Shown piece after piece: positions 1 to 5,920 of a DNA stretch of 6,655 bases (the stretch's first letter is position 1; each line of letters opens with the position of its first letter). The stretch lies in the NCBI GenBank assembly GCA_017437345.1, contig JAFSBJ010000087.1, positions 1 through 6,655 on the forward strand, read 5' to 3'. The notes below the pieces were generated by a model that was not told where the DNA came from, did not search any database, and saw only the letters and a list, made by a program, of their open reading frames with translations. The position numbers were made by a program, and so were the translations under genes. The stretch comes from Clostridia bacterium (GTDB taxonomy: Bacteria; Bacillota_A; Clostridia; UMGS1810).

Positions 1-2
1 AT

Positions 3-92
3 ATATTCTGGGCGCTTGTTATGTGTGGCGGAATAGAAATTATTATATATAAAGATTATTGGATTAAAAAGCTTACTCATCATAAAAAGTGA
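3..92 (+). CDS. C-terminal end of a probable membrane protein (partial, 5' end outside window)
   Basis: An open frame enters from the left edge and stops at TGA 90-92. The 29 visible residues begin with a hydrophobic stretch (IFWALVMCGG, then IEIIIY) and end in a short, strongly basic tail (KDYWIKKLTHHKK). This pattern fits a last transmembrane helix followed by a cytoplasmic tail. The other two plus frames stop at 34-36 and 50-52 and look less protein-like. The gene would converge on the minus-strand regulator and share the hairpin region 141-251 as terminator. The family cannot be recognised from so few residues, and this could still be chance open frame. Confidence 0.4.
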   Translation: MFWALVMCGGIEIIIYKDYWIKKLTHHKK

Positions 93-140
93 ACCTTTTT
101 GCCCCCAATAGTGGGGTTAGGGGGTTGAAGTGATTATATT

Positions 141-189
141 GCCGTGCAAAATTTTTTGAAAAGCTTTGCTTTTCAAAAATGCACATGGC
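141..189. repeat. AT-rich extended palindrome (hairpin)
   Basis: The core is a perfect 12-bp inverted repeat: TTTTTGAAAAGC at 153-164, loop TTT at 165-167, GCTTTTCAAAAA at 168-179. The symmetry continues outward with small bulges: GTGCA 144-148 pairs with TGCAC 180-184, and GCC 141-143 with GGC 187-189. The arms have T on the 5' side and A on the 3' side, so neither strand leaves a clean U-tract after the stem. It is therefore not a textbook intrinsic terminator. It lies between two convergent genes and directly abuts the next hairpin. It may be part of a dispersed palindromic repeat, which the window alone cannot show. Confidence 0.6.
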
Positions 190-191
190 TT

Positions 192-251
192 AAGAAAAGC
201 GATATTGCTCCGCACTTCCGCCGCAGGCGGTGCGGCGAAGCCGCTTTTCTT
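192..251. terminator. GC-rich nested hairpin, probable bidirectional terminator
   Basis: The outer arms AAGAAAAGCG (192-201) and CGCTTTTCTT (242-251) are perfect 10-bp complements. Two alternative inner structures exist. One pairs CCGCAC 210-215 with GTGCGG 230-235 around CGCC/GGCG (219-222/226-229). The other is the tight stem GCGGC-GAA-GCCGC (232-244). On the plus strand the tight stem is followed by TTTTCTTGTTTGTTT (245-259), a good U-tract to end the upstream plus gene. On the minus strand the outer stem ends in CTTTTCTT just past the AraC stop codon, so it can end that gene too. The convergent orientation of the flanking genes supports this reading. Confidence 0.65.
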
Positions 252-257
252 GTTTGT

Positions 258-1160
258 TTATAAATTCTTATTTTTAAATTCAGAAGGAAGCATGCCTGTT
301 TCCCGCTTGAATACAACAGAAAAATAATTCTGACTTGAAAAGCCCATCTCCCGGGCAATCTGAGAGGATGTGTATCCTCTTTTTAAAAATTTTATTGCAC
401 GGTTTATTTTAAGGCGGTTAAAATATTTCATAACCCCTTCATTGCCATATTTTCTGAATGTTTTTTTCAGATTGCTCACGCTAAGATTACATATCTCAGC
501 CAACCCCTCCATGGTAAGATTTTTATTAATGTTTTCGTGCATTGCGTCAATAATCAGCTTATAGTTTAAATTGCCTTTACTTTGGTGGGCTTGATTATCT
601 GATATCTTTTCATTTAAAAGAGAAAGTAAAAAGTTTTCAAGATTATTAATGCACATTATTTCAGCAGGAATACTTCTTATATCATCACGCTTGGGGCGAA
701 CATTGAGATTTACATCAAAGGTATCGTGAATACTATGATATACTTGCGACAATTCCTCGCTTTTTTCGGTATTAAGCTTAATTATATTTTCCCTCAGAGG
801 ATTGAGCAGTTCTTCGCAACCGTCAAAGCTTATTACTGTAAATTTCGCTTTGTCACAGTCTTCACACCACATCTGATGAAATTCCATTGGCATATAAAAA
901 ACAAGCTCTCCGCTTTCAAGTTTTCTTGTTTTTCCCTCAATTGCAATATAGATGCTTCCATCAGTCACAAACACCAATTCCCAGAAGTCATGATACTCCC
1001 CTGAGAAATTCCAACCATTTTCAACTCTTTCCTTGAAGCAGGTGCGTATACCTTTTACCACTTTTTCATTGTATCTGATATAAGGAGTGTCGGAAAGGGG
1101 AGTAGTTTTTTTGATTCTTTTTTCATATTCTGTTTTTCCAAGCTCATATGATGGACGCAT
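258..1160 (-). CDS. AraC-family transcriptional regulator with N-terminal cupin sensor domain
   Basis: Predicted cytoplasmic DNA-binding regulator of 300 residues, the usual size for this family. Residues about 50-113 form a cupin/AraC-type sugar-binding domain, with the typical HDFWELVFVTDG start (57-68) and the FYMPMEFHQ turn (88-96). Residues about 204-297 form the double helix-turn-helix domain: first HTH about 216-236 (LTMEGLAEICNLSVSNLKK), second about 265-286 (SSQIAREMGFSSQNYFSVVF). The ending FKRETGMLPSEFK is the family's standard C-terminus. The ATG at 1160 is chosen because AGAGGTGA lies five bases upstream on the minus strand. An in-frame ATG at 1193 would add 11 unlikely residues and swallow that site. 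The gene is divergent from the DUF1080-like/esterase genes, so it probably controls them in response to a carbohydrate. The ligand cannot be inferred from sequence. Confidence 0.93.
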   Translation of the reverse strand: MRPSYELGKTEYEKRIKKTTPLSDTPYIRYNEKVVKGIRTCFKERVENGWNFSGEYHDFWELVFVTDGSIYIAIEGKTRKLESGELVFYMPMEFHQMWCEDCDKAKFTVISFDGCEELLNPLRENIIKLNTEKSEELSQVYHSIHDTFDVNLNVRPKRDDIRSIPAEIMCINNLENFLLSLLNEKISDNQAHQSKGNLNYKLIIDAMHENINKNLTMEGLAEICNLSVSNLKKTFRKYGNEGVMKYFNRLKINRAIKFLKRGYTSSQIAREMGFSSQNYFSVVFKRETGMLPSEFKNKNL

Positions 1161-1165
1161 AAAAA

Positions 1166-1173
1166 TCACCTCT
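1166..1173 (-). promoter_or_regulatory. Ribosome binding site of the AraC-family gene
   Basis: The minus strand reads AGAGGTGA here, followed by five T bases and then ATG at 1160-1158. It decides the start in favour of 1160 over the longer in-frame alternative at 1193. Confidence 0.75.
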
Positions 1174-1213
1174 GTATGTTTATCAGAAATCAATAATACA
1201 TCTTTTTATAACG

Positions 1214-1271
1214 AAAAGGTATCTGAAACTATAATAAAAGTATCTATTATGATATAGCTTTGAATACTTTT
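1214..1271. promoter_or_regulatory. Candidate AraC-type operator: phased direct repeats plus an inverted copy
   Basis: AAAAGGTATCT (1214-1224) and AAAAGTATCT (1236-1245) share GTATCT exactly 21 bp apart (1219-1224 and 1240-1245), two helical turns on the same DNA face. A third copy in opposite orientation, ATACTTTT (1264-1271), is the reverse complement of AAAAGTAT (1236-1243). The 21-bp direct-repeat spacing matches that known for the E. coli AraC I1/I2 half-sites. The site lies in the shared upstream region of the regulator and its divergent targets. That it binds the neighbouring AraC protein is inference. Confidence 0.5.
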
Positions 1272-1288
1272 TTGATATATACTTAATA

Positions 1289-1294
1289 TATAAT
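1289..1294 (+). promoter_or_regulatory. Candidate -10 element of the divergent plus-strand operon
   Basis: A consensus TATAAT lies about 50 bases before the ATG pair at 1347/1350. At the expected spacing of 17 bases the -35 position (1266-1271) reads ACTTTT, far from TTGACA, and overlaps the inverted copy of the putative operator. A good -10 with no -35 next to regulator-like sites is typical of activator-dependent promoters. The region is so AT-rich that a chance TATAAT is possible. Confidence 0.35.
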
Positions 1295-1338
1295 AAGAAT
1301 ATTATTTTGTAAAGAGATATTTTAAAAATATATAGTAT

Positions 1339-1343
1339 GGGGG
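1339..1343 (+). promoter_or_regulatory. Probable ribosome binding site before the ATG pair 1347/1350
   Basis: GGGGG lies six bases before ATG 1350 (three before ATG 1347). No comparable purine-rich site precedes the GTG at 1433. Translation of the DUF1080-like gene therefore seems to have been designed to begin here. Confidence 0.45.
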
Positions 1344-1346
1344 TTT

Positions 1347-1397
1347 ATGATGTCTCAGAATATGAAGCCATATGAAAGAGACTATGAAAAAATATAA
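1347..1397 (+). pseudogene. Displaced N-terminal segment of the DUF1080-like gene, or a 16-codon leader
   Basis: From ATG 1347 or 1350 a short frame encodes MSQNMKPYERDYEKI and stops at TAA 1395-1397. A shift of one base backwards in the A6 run (1387-1392) joins it to the next open frame. That gives a continuous N-terminus running through NINTDGILRLANHDVDIK into the DUF1080-like protein. The residues on both sides of the junction look like ordinary coding sequence. The segment is best read as the true start of the following gene, separated by a one-base indel that is either real or a sequencing/assembly error. A regulatory leader peptide is the alternative. Confidence 0.5.
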
Positions 1398-1432
1398 ATA
1401 CCGATGGTATTTTAAGACTTGCAAATCATGAT

Positions 1433-2038
1433 GTGGATATTAAAAATTCAGAGCTTATTCTTTCTGTGGATGAATTTAATGAAGAAATTTTCAATAAGCT
1501 TTTTTCTGTTAAAACAGGCTCCTGGGAAATAAATGATGGCTGGATTGAGGGAACAAACCCCAAAATGTGTCCGGGAATGATAGTCTCCAGGGAAGATTAT
1601 TTTGGCGATATTATGCTGGAAATAAAATGCAAAATGCTTGCCCCTTCAACTCACGATATAAATATTATGATAAATGGTGAGTGGCTTGAAGATACCAATT
1701 CCCGTGGAATAGCCTATGTTGCCGGAATGGAAGCCTTCTTGCATGGTAACATCGGATTTGAAAAATCTCCCGAATATAAGCTTACCGTTGCCACACAACT
1801 CTTTGATTTTGATCCTGATGCAGAACACACCTTCTGCCTGGGTAATGCAGGCGGACATATTTTTGTTCTTGCAGATGGTAAAAAGTGTCTTGAAATAACC
1901 GACCCTGATCCTATAGACCGCGAAAAATATGGCAAAATAGGCTTTGAAGCTTTTTCGAGCAAATGGAAATTTAAAAATCTTAAGGTATATAAACTAAAGC
2001 ACGAAAAAGTTAAGGAATATTATAATCCGGAGTTTTAA
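1433..2038 (+). CDS. Small cytoplasmic concanavalin-fold protein, DUF1080/3-keto-disaccharide hydrolase-like
   Basis: The intact frame starts only at a GTG with no visible ribosome binding site and gives 201 residues without a signal peptide. A jelly-roll glycan-related domain spans about residues 15-190. Its marks are GSWEINDGWIEG (29-40), the strand YFGDIMLEIKCK (56-67), HIFVLADGKKCLEITDPDP (142-160) and the closing YGKIGFEAFSSKWKFKNLKV (166-185), the usual last strands of DUF1080 and LamG-like folds. Some DUF1080 proteins cleave 3-keto-disaccharides, but the activity here is not established and no catalytic residues can be assigned. In-frame codons continue upstream of the GTG to TGA 1385-1387 without an ATG, so the natural start is probably 1347/1350 across a one-base frame break. 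The jelly-roll core is complete either way. The gene ends 80 bases before the esterase with no terminator between, suggesting one operon. Confidence 0.7.
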   Translation: MDIKNSELILSVDEFNEEIFNKLFSVKTGSWEINDGWIEGTNPKMCPGMIVSREDYFGDIMLEIKCKMLAPSTHDINIMINGEWLEDTNSRGIAYVAGMEAFLHGNIGFEKSPEYKLTVATQLFDFDPDAEHTFCLGNAGGHIFVLADGKKCLEITDPDPIDREKYGKIGFEAFSSKWKFKNLKVYKLKHEKVKEYYNPEF

Positions 2039-2047
2039 AATAATTCC

Positions 2048-2076
2048 TCGAAAATAAACGGGGATTAAAATATAAT
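2048..2076 (+). promoter_or_regulatory. Weak candidate internal promoter upstream of the esterase
   Basis: TATAAT at 2071-2076 follows TCGAAA (2048-2053, four of six matches to TTGACA) with a 17-base spacer. It lies in the 80-base gap between the two genes and could give the esterase extra transcription independent of the first gene. The AT-rich context makes a chance match likely. Confidence 0.25.
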
Positions 2077-2103
2077 CATTATTATAGCTCAGATATTAAA
2101 TAT

Positions 2104-2110
2104 AAAGGAG
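2104..2110 (+). promoter_or_regulatory. Strong ribosome binding site of the esterase gene
   Basis: AAAGGAG ends eight bases before ATG 2119. The TTG at 2113 in the same frame is only two bases away and is too close to be used, so the site fixes the start at 2119. Confidence 0.85.
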
Positions 2111-2118
2111 TTTTGAAA

Positions 2119-5100
2119 ATGACAAAAAAATTTATTTCAATCTTTCTTGCAATGATGATTTTAACATCTATGTTTACAGGTGTTGTATTTGCAGAAACAG
2201 CAAGCGAAACACTTACTTTACCAAGCTCCGGCGCCTCATGGCTGCTTATAACTAACAACAGATGTGAGGCTGATTCTGTAAGTACATCAGTAGACAGAAA
2301 ATCGGTTGTTTTAGTTGATTTAGAGGGATATGAACCATATCTGTATGGTGCTGATTCGATTAGCATGACTATGCAAAACAAATATGGCACCTCATACATT
2401 TACGGTATGGAGTTTATAGCTCTTCCTGATGAAAAAGAGCAGTTTATAAATTCTTCTATTACATATTCAAATTCTGTTTCAAATGGTATATATAATGCCA
2501 CAGGAAACATAATTGCCTTCCGTGATTATGATGTAGACAGTACCGGCAATGCAATAGGCTATCAGGGAACTGTTACAGTCCCTGTAAATAAGGCGAATCT
2601 TATCGCTGCATATGAAGACGGAAATAACAGTGTAGTGGCATTAAAACTGCAATCAAGAGGCGGTGGACCTACCACTGTGAAAAATGAGATAAAAATTGCA
2701 TTTAATTATGACGCCAATACATATATTGATGTTATTGCCAATGAATTTGACTGGTCAGATATTTCCGATGTTGCTTCAGATGGTGTAACCCAAAACCTTA
2801 ATCTTCCTGAAAAATTCGGGGGCTGTGATGTATCATGGCAGTCAAACAGTACTGCTGTAAACGCCCAGACCGGTGTTGTAACTCAGGGAAAAGAAAATCA
2901 GAATGTAACTCTTACTGCAACTCTTTCCCACAATGGAAAAACATCTTCAAAGGAATTTGACATAGTTGTTCCTGCAATTGCTGTTTCAGAGAAAACTTTA
3001 TATCGTTCATATATAACATATGTAAGAGGCGGATATGCCGCTGATGGATCATATGTTGGTGATAAGCCTCAGACTATCGATAGTACTCGGGTTATTGCAG
3101 ATAGTAACTCTTACTACACATATGTTTGTTTTAAACTTGATGGGCTTGAAAATATTGTTGATTCATTAGCCGGCGCTGAAATTTCGGCGTATGCAGGAAA
3201 ATGGGGTGCAGAATATGCATATTCGCACAACTATGTGCTTCTTTCTGATGAGGGCGAACAGTATATTGATAGTGCCTTATCCTATGATAAAGCTAAGGCC
3301 TGCGGAATTCAAAGCGGAGGTACAATAGTTGCGCAAAAGGTTGTAAGTGAGGGATATAAGGGTGTACAATCCACAGAGATAACAAACATTGAAGCTCTTA
3401 AAAATGCCATAGCTTCTAACCCTACAAATAGTATAATAGCATTCAGAATAGATGGCGCTGCTGAAAAAGCAAGTGTATTCATAGATAATACCTTTAATCT
3501 CAAACTTAAATACTATGAAAACGAAGTAAAAACAAAAGGTGAATTGTTTGAAGCTAAAAAGAACACATTAGACTGGTCTCACATTTCACCTCAGCCAATA
3601 GATGAAGTAAAAGAAAATCTTACTCTTCCATCAAAATTCTGGGGCTTTGACCTTAGCTGGAAATCAGATAATGAAGCAGTTGTGGCATCAGATGGAACAA
3701 TTACCCGTGGCGATAAAACCAAAAAAGCAACCCTTACTGCAACTGTTTCCTATAATGGGGAAAGCGTAAGCAAGGATTTTGAGGTAACAGTTCCCAAAAT
3801 TGCATATGCCTACGGTGGTGATCTCTATGAAGGAACAAAAAACATTGTAAATGCTTCCGCTTTTGTATCAGCAGATGGTGTATATGGAAAAAAAGCTTCC
3901 GATAAAGTATATAAGCTTTCCTCCGGCACCAATGGTTATCTTACACTCCCTTCTGCAGGATCAGATGGTGTGCTGGAATTTTCTGCTTATGTTCCTGAGG
4001 GCTCAGGAGAACTCTCATTTGAGGTTAGTATTGTTGATGGAAGCCAGTATGGTGCACAAACAAAATTTGTGATTAAAAATGGCGGAATTTATAACGATTA
4101 TACCGGTAACGAAAAAATAATAAGTGAGCTGACAGATGGTTGGCATACCTATACTTATGTGGCACCTAAAGGTGACGGAATTGATGACACCTGTGAAATA
4201 TATATTGATGGTGTGAAGATTTCTGAAACCATTGTTGCTAAAACAACTAAAGGCTTCCGTCACATTCGTGTGTATGCACGCGGTGCAGCATCGGGCGAAG
4301 TTTCCGGCTATATGGATAATATAAGAACACATTGTGACGCATATCGTCCAGGCTATGATACATTATCTGACATAAGCTATTCCGACGGTATTGAGAATAA
4401 AAATATTCTTCTTAAATCCGATGTGACAGTTGCAGAATTTAAAGATAAAATTACTGCCGATGAAGATGTTTCCATAAGAGTTTATGCAAGCAGCGCTATG
4501 ACAGCACCTCTTTCCGATAGCGAAGTTGTTAAAGCCGGATATGTTGTTGTGGCAGCATCAAAAAATGGCACAGAAATAGAAAGAAGCTATAATTACTACA
4601 CAATTGAAAAAGTAAAATACGAAGCAAAAATAAAGACCTTTGTTAACGGTAACGAAGCAAGAATCTATAATGCAGGCGATACCCTCAGAGTAGCGGTAGA
4701 CTTTGATGTATATGTTTCCGGTGCGTCATACAATGCAACAATGTATGTGGCTCAGTATAAATACGGTGAGCTTGTGAATTTGTGGACAGAACCCAAGGAA
4801 AATATCACAAATAGTCACACATTCATCTGCAATTTTGAAAATATAGAAGATATGGAAGGCTCAAGCATAAAGATTATGCTTGTAGATGATGAGCTTTCTC
4901 CGTATTGTGAGGCGGAAACAATGAGATTCAACCGCCAGGATACAGAGGCAACCCTCTTCCTTATGGGTGATTCAATTGTTCAGACCTATGAAAACTTCGG
5001 ATATCCGATTCAGGGCTGGGGCTTCTATATTGATGATTATTTAAATAATAACATAAAGGTTGAAAACCGTGCCACATCAGGCTGGACAACTGACCACTAT

Positions 5101-5727
5101 CTCTATCCCGAGGAAAGAGGAGTGATTGGAACAGAAAACGAATACAAAACCTGGGAAAACATAAAATCCGAGCTTAAAGCAGGGGATTATGTTATGGTGT
5201 CTCTTGGTATAAATGATGCAGGCTCGGGTAATGTGTCTGAAGCAAGATATCGCCAAAATATTGAAAAGATATATAACGATGCATCTATTAAAGGTGCCAC
5301 GGTTATTCTTTCAACTCCCACAATCCAGGGTAAAGCCTGGGGTGACACATCCATAGGCTTCAGTGATTCAGCATATGCGGGCAGAGGTGTTATCTGTAAG
5401 TCAATAGCAAATAGCTATAATTCGGTTTGCCTTCCTCTCGGAAGTGAGCTTGTGAAAACCTACAATGCTATGGCAGAAAAATATCTTGAAGAAAATCCCG
5501 GTGCAACAAGAGCTGAAGCAAATAATTATGTTGGAAATTATTTCCACATCTATGCTCTCAGCAGCACAGACTATCCTGAAGGATGGAATAGTTTCGGCAC
5601 TTTGGAAAAAAATGACGCAATGCACTATAATCCTACCGGAGCGAAAACTGTTGCAGGTGTAATCGCAAGACTTATTCTTGAGAGTGATTCTTCTCTTGCC
5701 GATTATGTTGTAATAGCAGCTCAGTAA
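2119..5727 (+). CDS. Large secreted multidomain SGNH/GDSL esterase (CE12-like acetylesterase) with duplicated binding and Ig-like modules
   Basis: A 1202-residue exported protein predicted to remove ester groups from a polysaccharide. Residues 1-25 are a signal peptide (KK, hydrophobic core, cleavage after VFA). Then come: a beta-rich module (about 30-204), an atrophied Ig-like domain (205-286), a second related module (288-475), a second Ig-like domain (476-560; SWKSDNEAVVASDGTITRG), a LamG/concanavalin-like domain (about 561-747; FRHIRVYARG, GYMDNIRTH), an unassigned domain (748-833), another beta-rich domain (834-940) and the catalytic domain (941-1202). The catalytic domain has all four SGNH blocks: GDSIVQTY with Ser952, ATSGW with Gly988, GIND with Asn1032, and DAMH with Asp1166 and His1169. 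GDSIVQTY followed by PIQGWG resembles rhamnogalacturonan acetylesterases of the RhgT/YesT type. There is no lipobox, LPXTG, SLH or dockerin, so it is probably released or held only by its binding modules. The acetylated pectin or xylan substrate is inferred from the family. Confidence 0.88.
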   Translation: MTKKFISIFLAMMILTSMFTGVVFAETASETLTLPSSGASWLLITNNRCEADSVSTSVDRKSVVLVDLEGYEPYLYGADSISMTMQNKYGTSYIYGMEFIALPDEKEQFINSSITYSNSVSNGIYNATGNIIAFRDYDVDSTGNAIGYQGTVTVPVNKANLIAAYEDGNNSVVALKLQSRGGGPTTVKNEIKIAFNYDANTYIDVIANEFDWSDISDVASDGVTQNLNLPEKFGGCDVSWQSNSTAVNAQTGVVTQGKENQNVTLTATLSHNGKTSSKEFDIVVPAIAVSEKTLYRSYITYVRGGYAADGSYVGDKPQTIDSTRVIADSNSYYTYVCFKLDGLENIVDSLAGAEISAYAGKWGAEYAYSHNYVLLSDEGEQYIDSALSYDKAKACGIQSGGTIVAQKVVSEGYKGVQSTEITNIEALKNAIASNPTNSIIAFRIDGAAEKASVFIDNTFNLKLKYYENEVKTKGELFEAKKNTLDWSHISPQPIDEVKENLTLPSKFWGFDLSWKSDNEAVVASDGTITRGDKTKKATLTATVSYNGESVSKDFEVTVPKIAYAYGGDLYEGTKNIVNASAFVSADGVYGKKASDKVYKLSSGTNGYLTLPSAGSDGVLEFSAYVPEGSGELSFEVSIVDGSQYGAQTKFVIKNGGIYNDYTGNEKIISELTDGWHTYTYVAPKGDGIDDTCEIYIDGVKISETIVAKTTKGFRHIRVYARGAASGEVSGYMDNIRTHCDAYRPGYDTLSDISYSDGIENKNILLKSDVTVAEFKDKITADEDVSIRVYASSAMTAPLSDSEVVKAGYVVVAASKNGTEIERSYNYYTIEKVKYEAKIKTFVNGNEARIYNAGDTLRVAVDFDVYVSGASYNATMYVAQYKYGELVNLWTEPKENITNSHTFICNFENIEDMEGSSIKIMLVDDELSPYCEAETMRFNRQDTEATLFLMGDSIVQTYENFGYPIQGWGFYIDDYLNNNIKVENRATSGWTTDHYLYPEERGVIGTENEYKTWENIKSELKAGDYVMVSLGINDAGSGNVSEARYRQNIEKIYNDASIKGATVILSTPTIQGKAWGDTSIGFSDSAYAGRGVICKSIANSYNSVCLPLGSELVKTYNAMAEKYLEENPGATRAEANNYVGNYFHIYALSSTDYPEGWNSFGTLEKNDAMHYNPTGAKTVAGVIARLILESDSSLADYVVIAAQ
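2206..3795 (+). other. Internal tandem duplication within the esterase (module + Ig-like domain, twice)
   Basis: Residues about 30-286 and 288-560 are diverged copies with a period of about 273 residues. DEKEQFINSSITY (from 104) matches DEGEQYIDSALSY (from 377), and FDWSDIS (from 210) matches LDWSHIS (from 484). NSVVALKLQSRGG matches NSIIAFRIDGAAE, and the Ig-like part VTLTATLSHNGKTSSKEFDI matches ATLTATVSYNGESVSKDFEV. YVCFKLDGLENIVDSLAGAEIS resembles the FDLS...A-L strand pattern of DNRLRE/CBM96-type jelly-roll modules, so a carbohydrate-binding role is plausible but unproven. Confidence 0.7.
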
Positions 5728-5753
5728 TATTAAATAACAAAAACATAGTTTTA

Positions 5754-5792
5754 TCAGGCAGCATTTTCAGTTTAAATGAAAATGCTGCCTGA
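5754..5792 (+). terminator. Intrinsic terminator after the esterase gene
   Basis: A perfect 16-bp inverted repeat (TCAGGCAGCATTTTCA at 5754-5769, TGAAAATGCTGCCTGA at 5777-5792) encloses a 7-base loop. It begins 26 bases after the esterase stop. The following ATTTAAATTTT is T-rich rather than a pure U-tract. No minus-strand gene ends here, so its job is to close the regulator-controlled unit before the next promoter. Confidence 0.85.
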
Positions 5793-5848
5793 ATTTAAAT
5801 TTTCAAATAAAATTATCCAAAATTATAATATATGTGTCTGATTTTATA

Positions 5849-5877
5849 TTGATTTGCAGGTAAAACAGGTGTATAAT
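5849..5877 (+). promoter_or_regulatory. Sigma-A-type promoter of the GH109-like oxidoreductase gene
   Basis: TTGATT (5849-5854) and a consensus TATAAT (5872-5877) are separated by exactly 17 bases, placing the transcript start near 5884 and leaving a leader of about 35 bases before ATG 5921. Together with the terminator just upstream, it makes the last gene a separate transcription unit. Confidence 0.65.
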
Positions 5878-5889
5878 GCAGGTGTACAC
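5857..5889. promoter_or_regulatory. Candidate operator: CAGGT direct repeats and GTGTACAC palindrome over the promoter
   Basis: CAGGT occurs three times (5857-5861, 5866-5870, 5879-5883). The last two extend to an identical CAGGTGTA, spaced 13 bases apart and flanking the -10 box. The final copy overlaps the perfect 8-bp palindrome GTGTACAC (5882-5889) at the predicted start of transcription. A protein bound here would block the promoter, so a repressor site is a reasonable guess. No regulator in the window can be matched to it. Confidence 0.4.
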
Positions 5890-5920
5890 TCAAAAATAAT
5901 CTCCGAAAGGATGTTGAATT

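Noticed and set aside
102..124. G-run pair (GGGGTTAGGGGG) as a possible G-quadruplex or telomere-like element
   Set aside because: Only two G-runs are present, too few for a quadruplex. They are better explained by weak pairing with the CCCCC at 102-106 (CCCCA 103-107 with TGGGG 112-116).
1161..1193. Longer start of the AraC-family gene at ATG 1193
   Set aside because: It would add 11 residues unlike the family and cover the AGAGGTGA site that is ideally placed for the ATG at 1160.
1386..1397. Programmed -1 ribosomal frameshift site
   Set aside because: The zero-frame codons GAA AAA ATA do not make a canonical slippery heptamer, the A run is only six long, and no clear downstream stimulatory hairpin was seen.
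2113..2118. TTG start of the esterase at 2113
   Set aside because: Only two bases separate it from AAAGGAG, while ATG 2119 has the ideal eight-base gap.
4015..4332. 105-codon open frame on the minus strand inside the esterase
   Set aside because: It is antisense to the continuous LamG-like domain coding region and has no protein-like motif.
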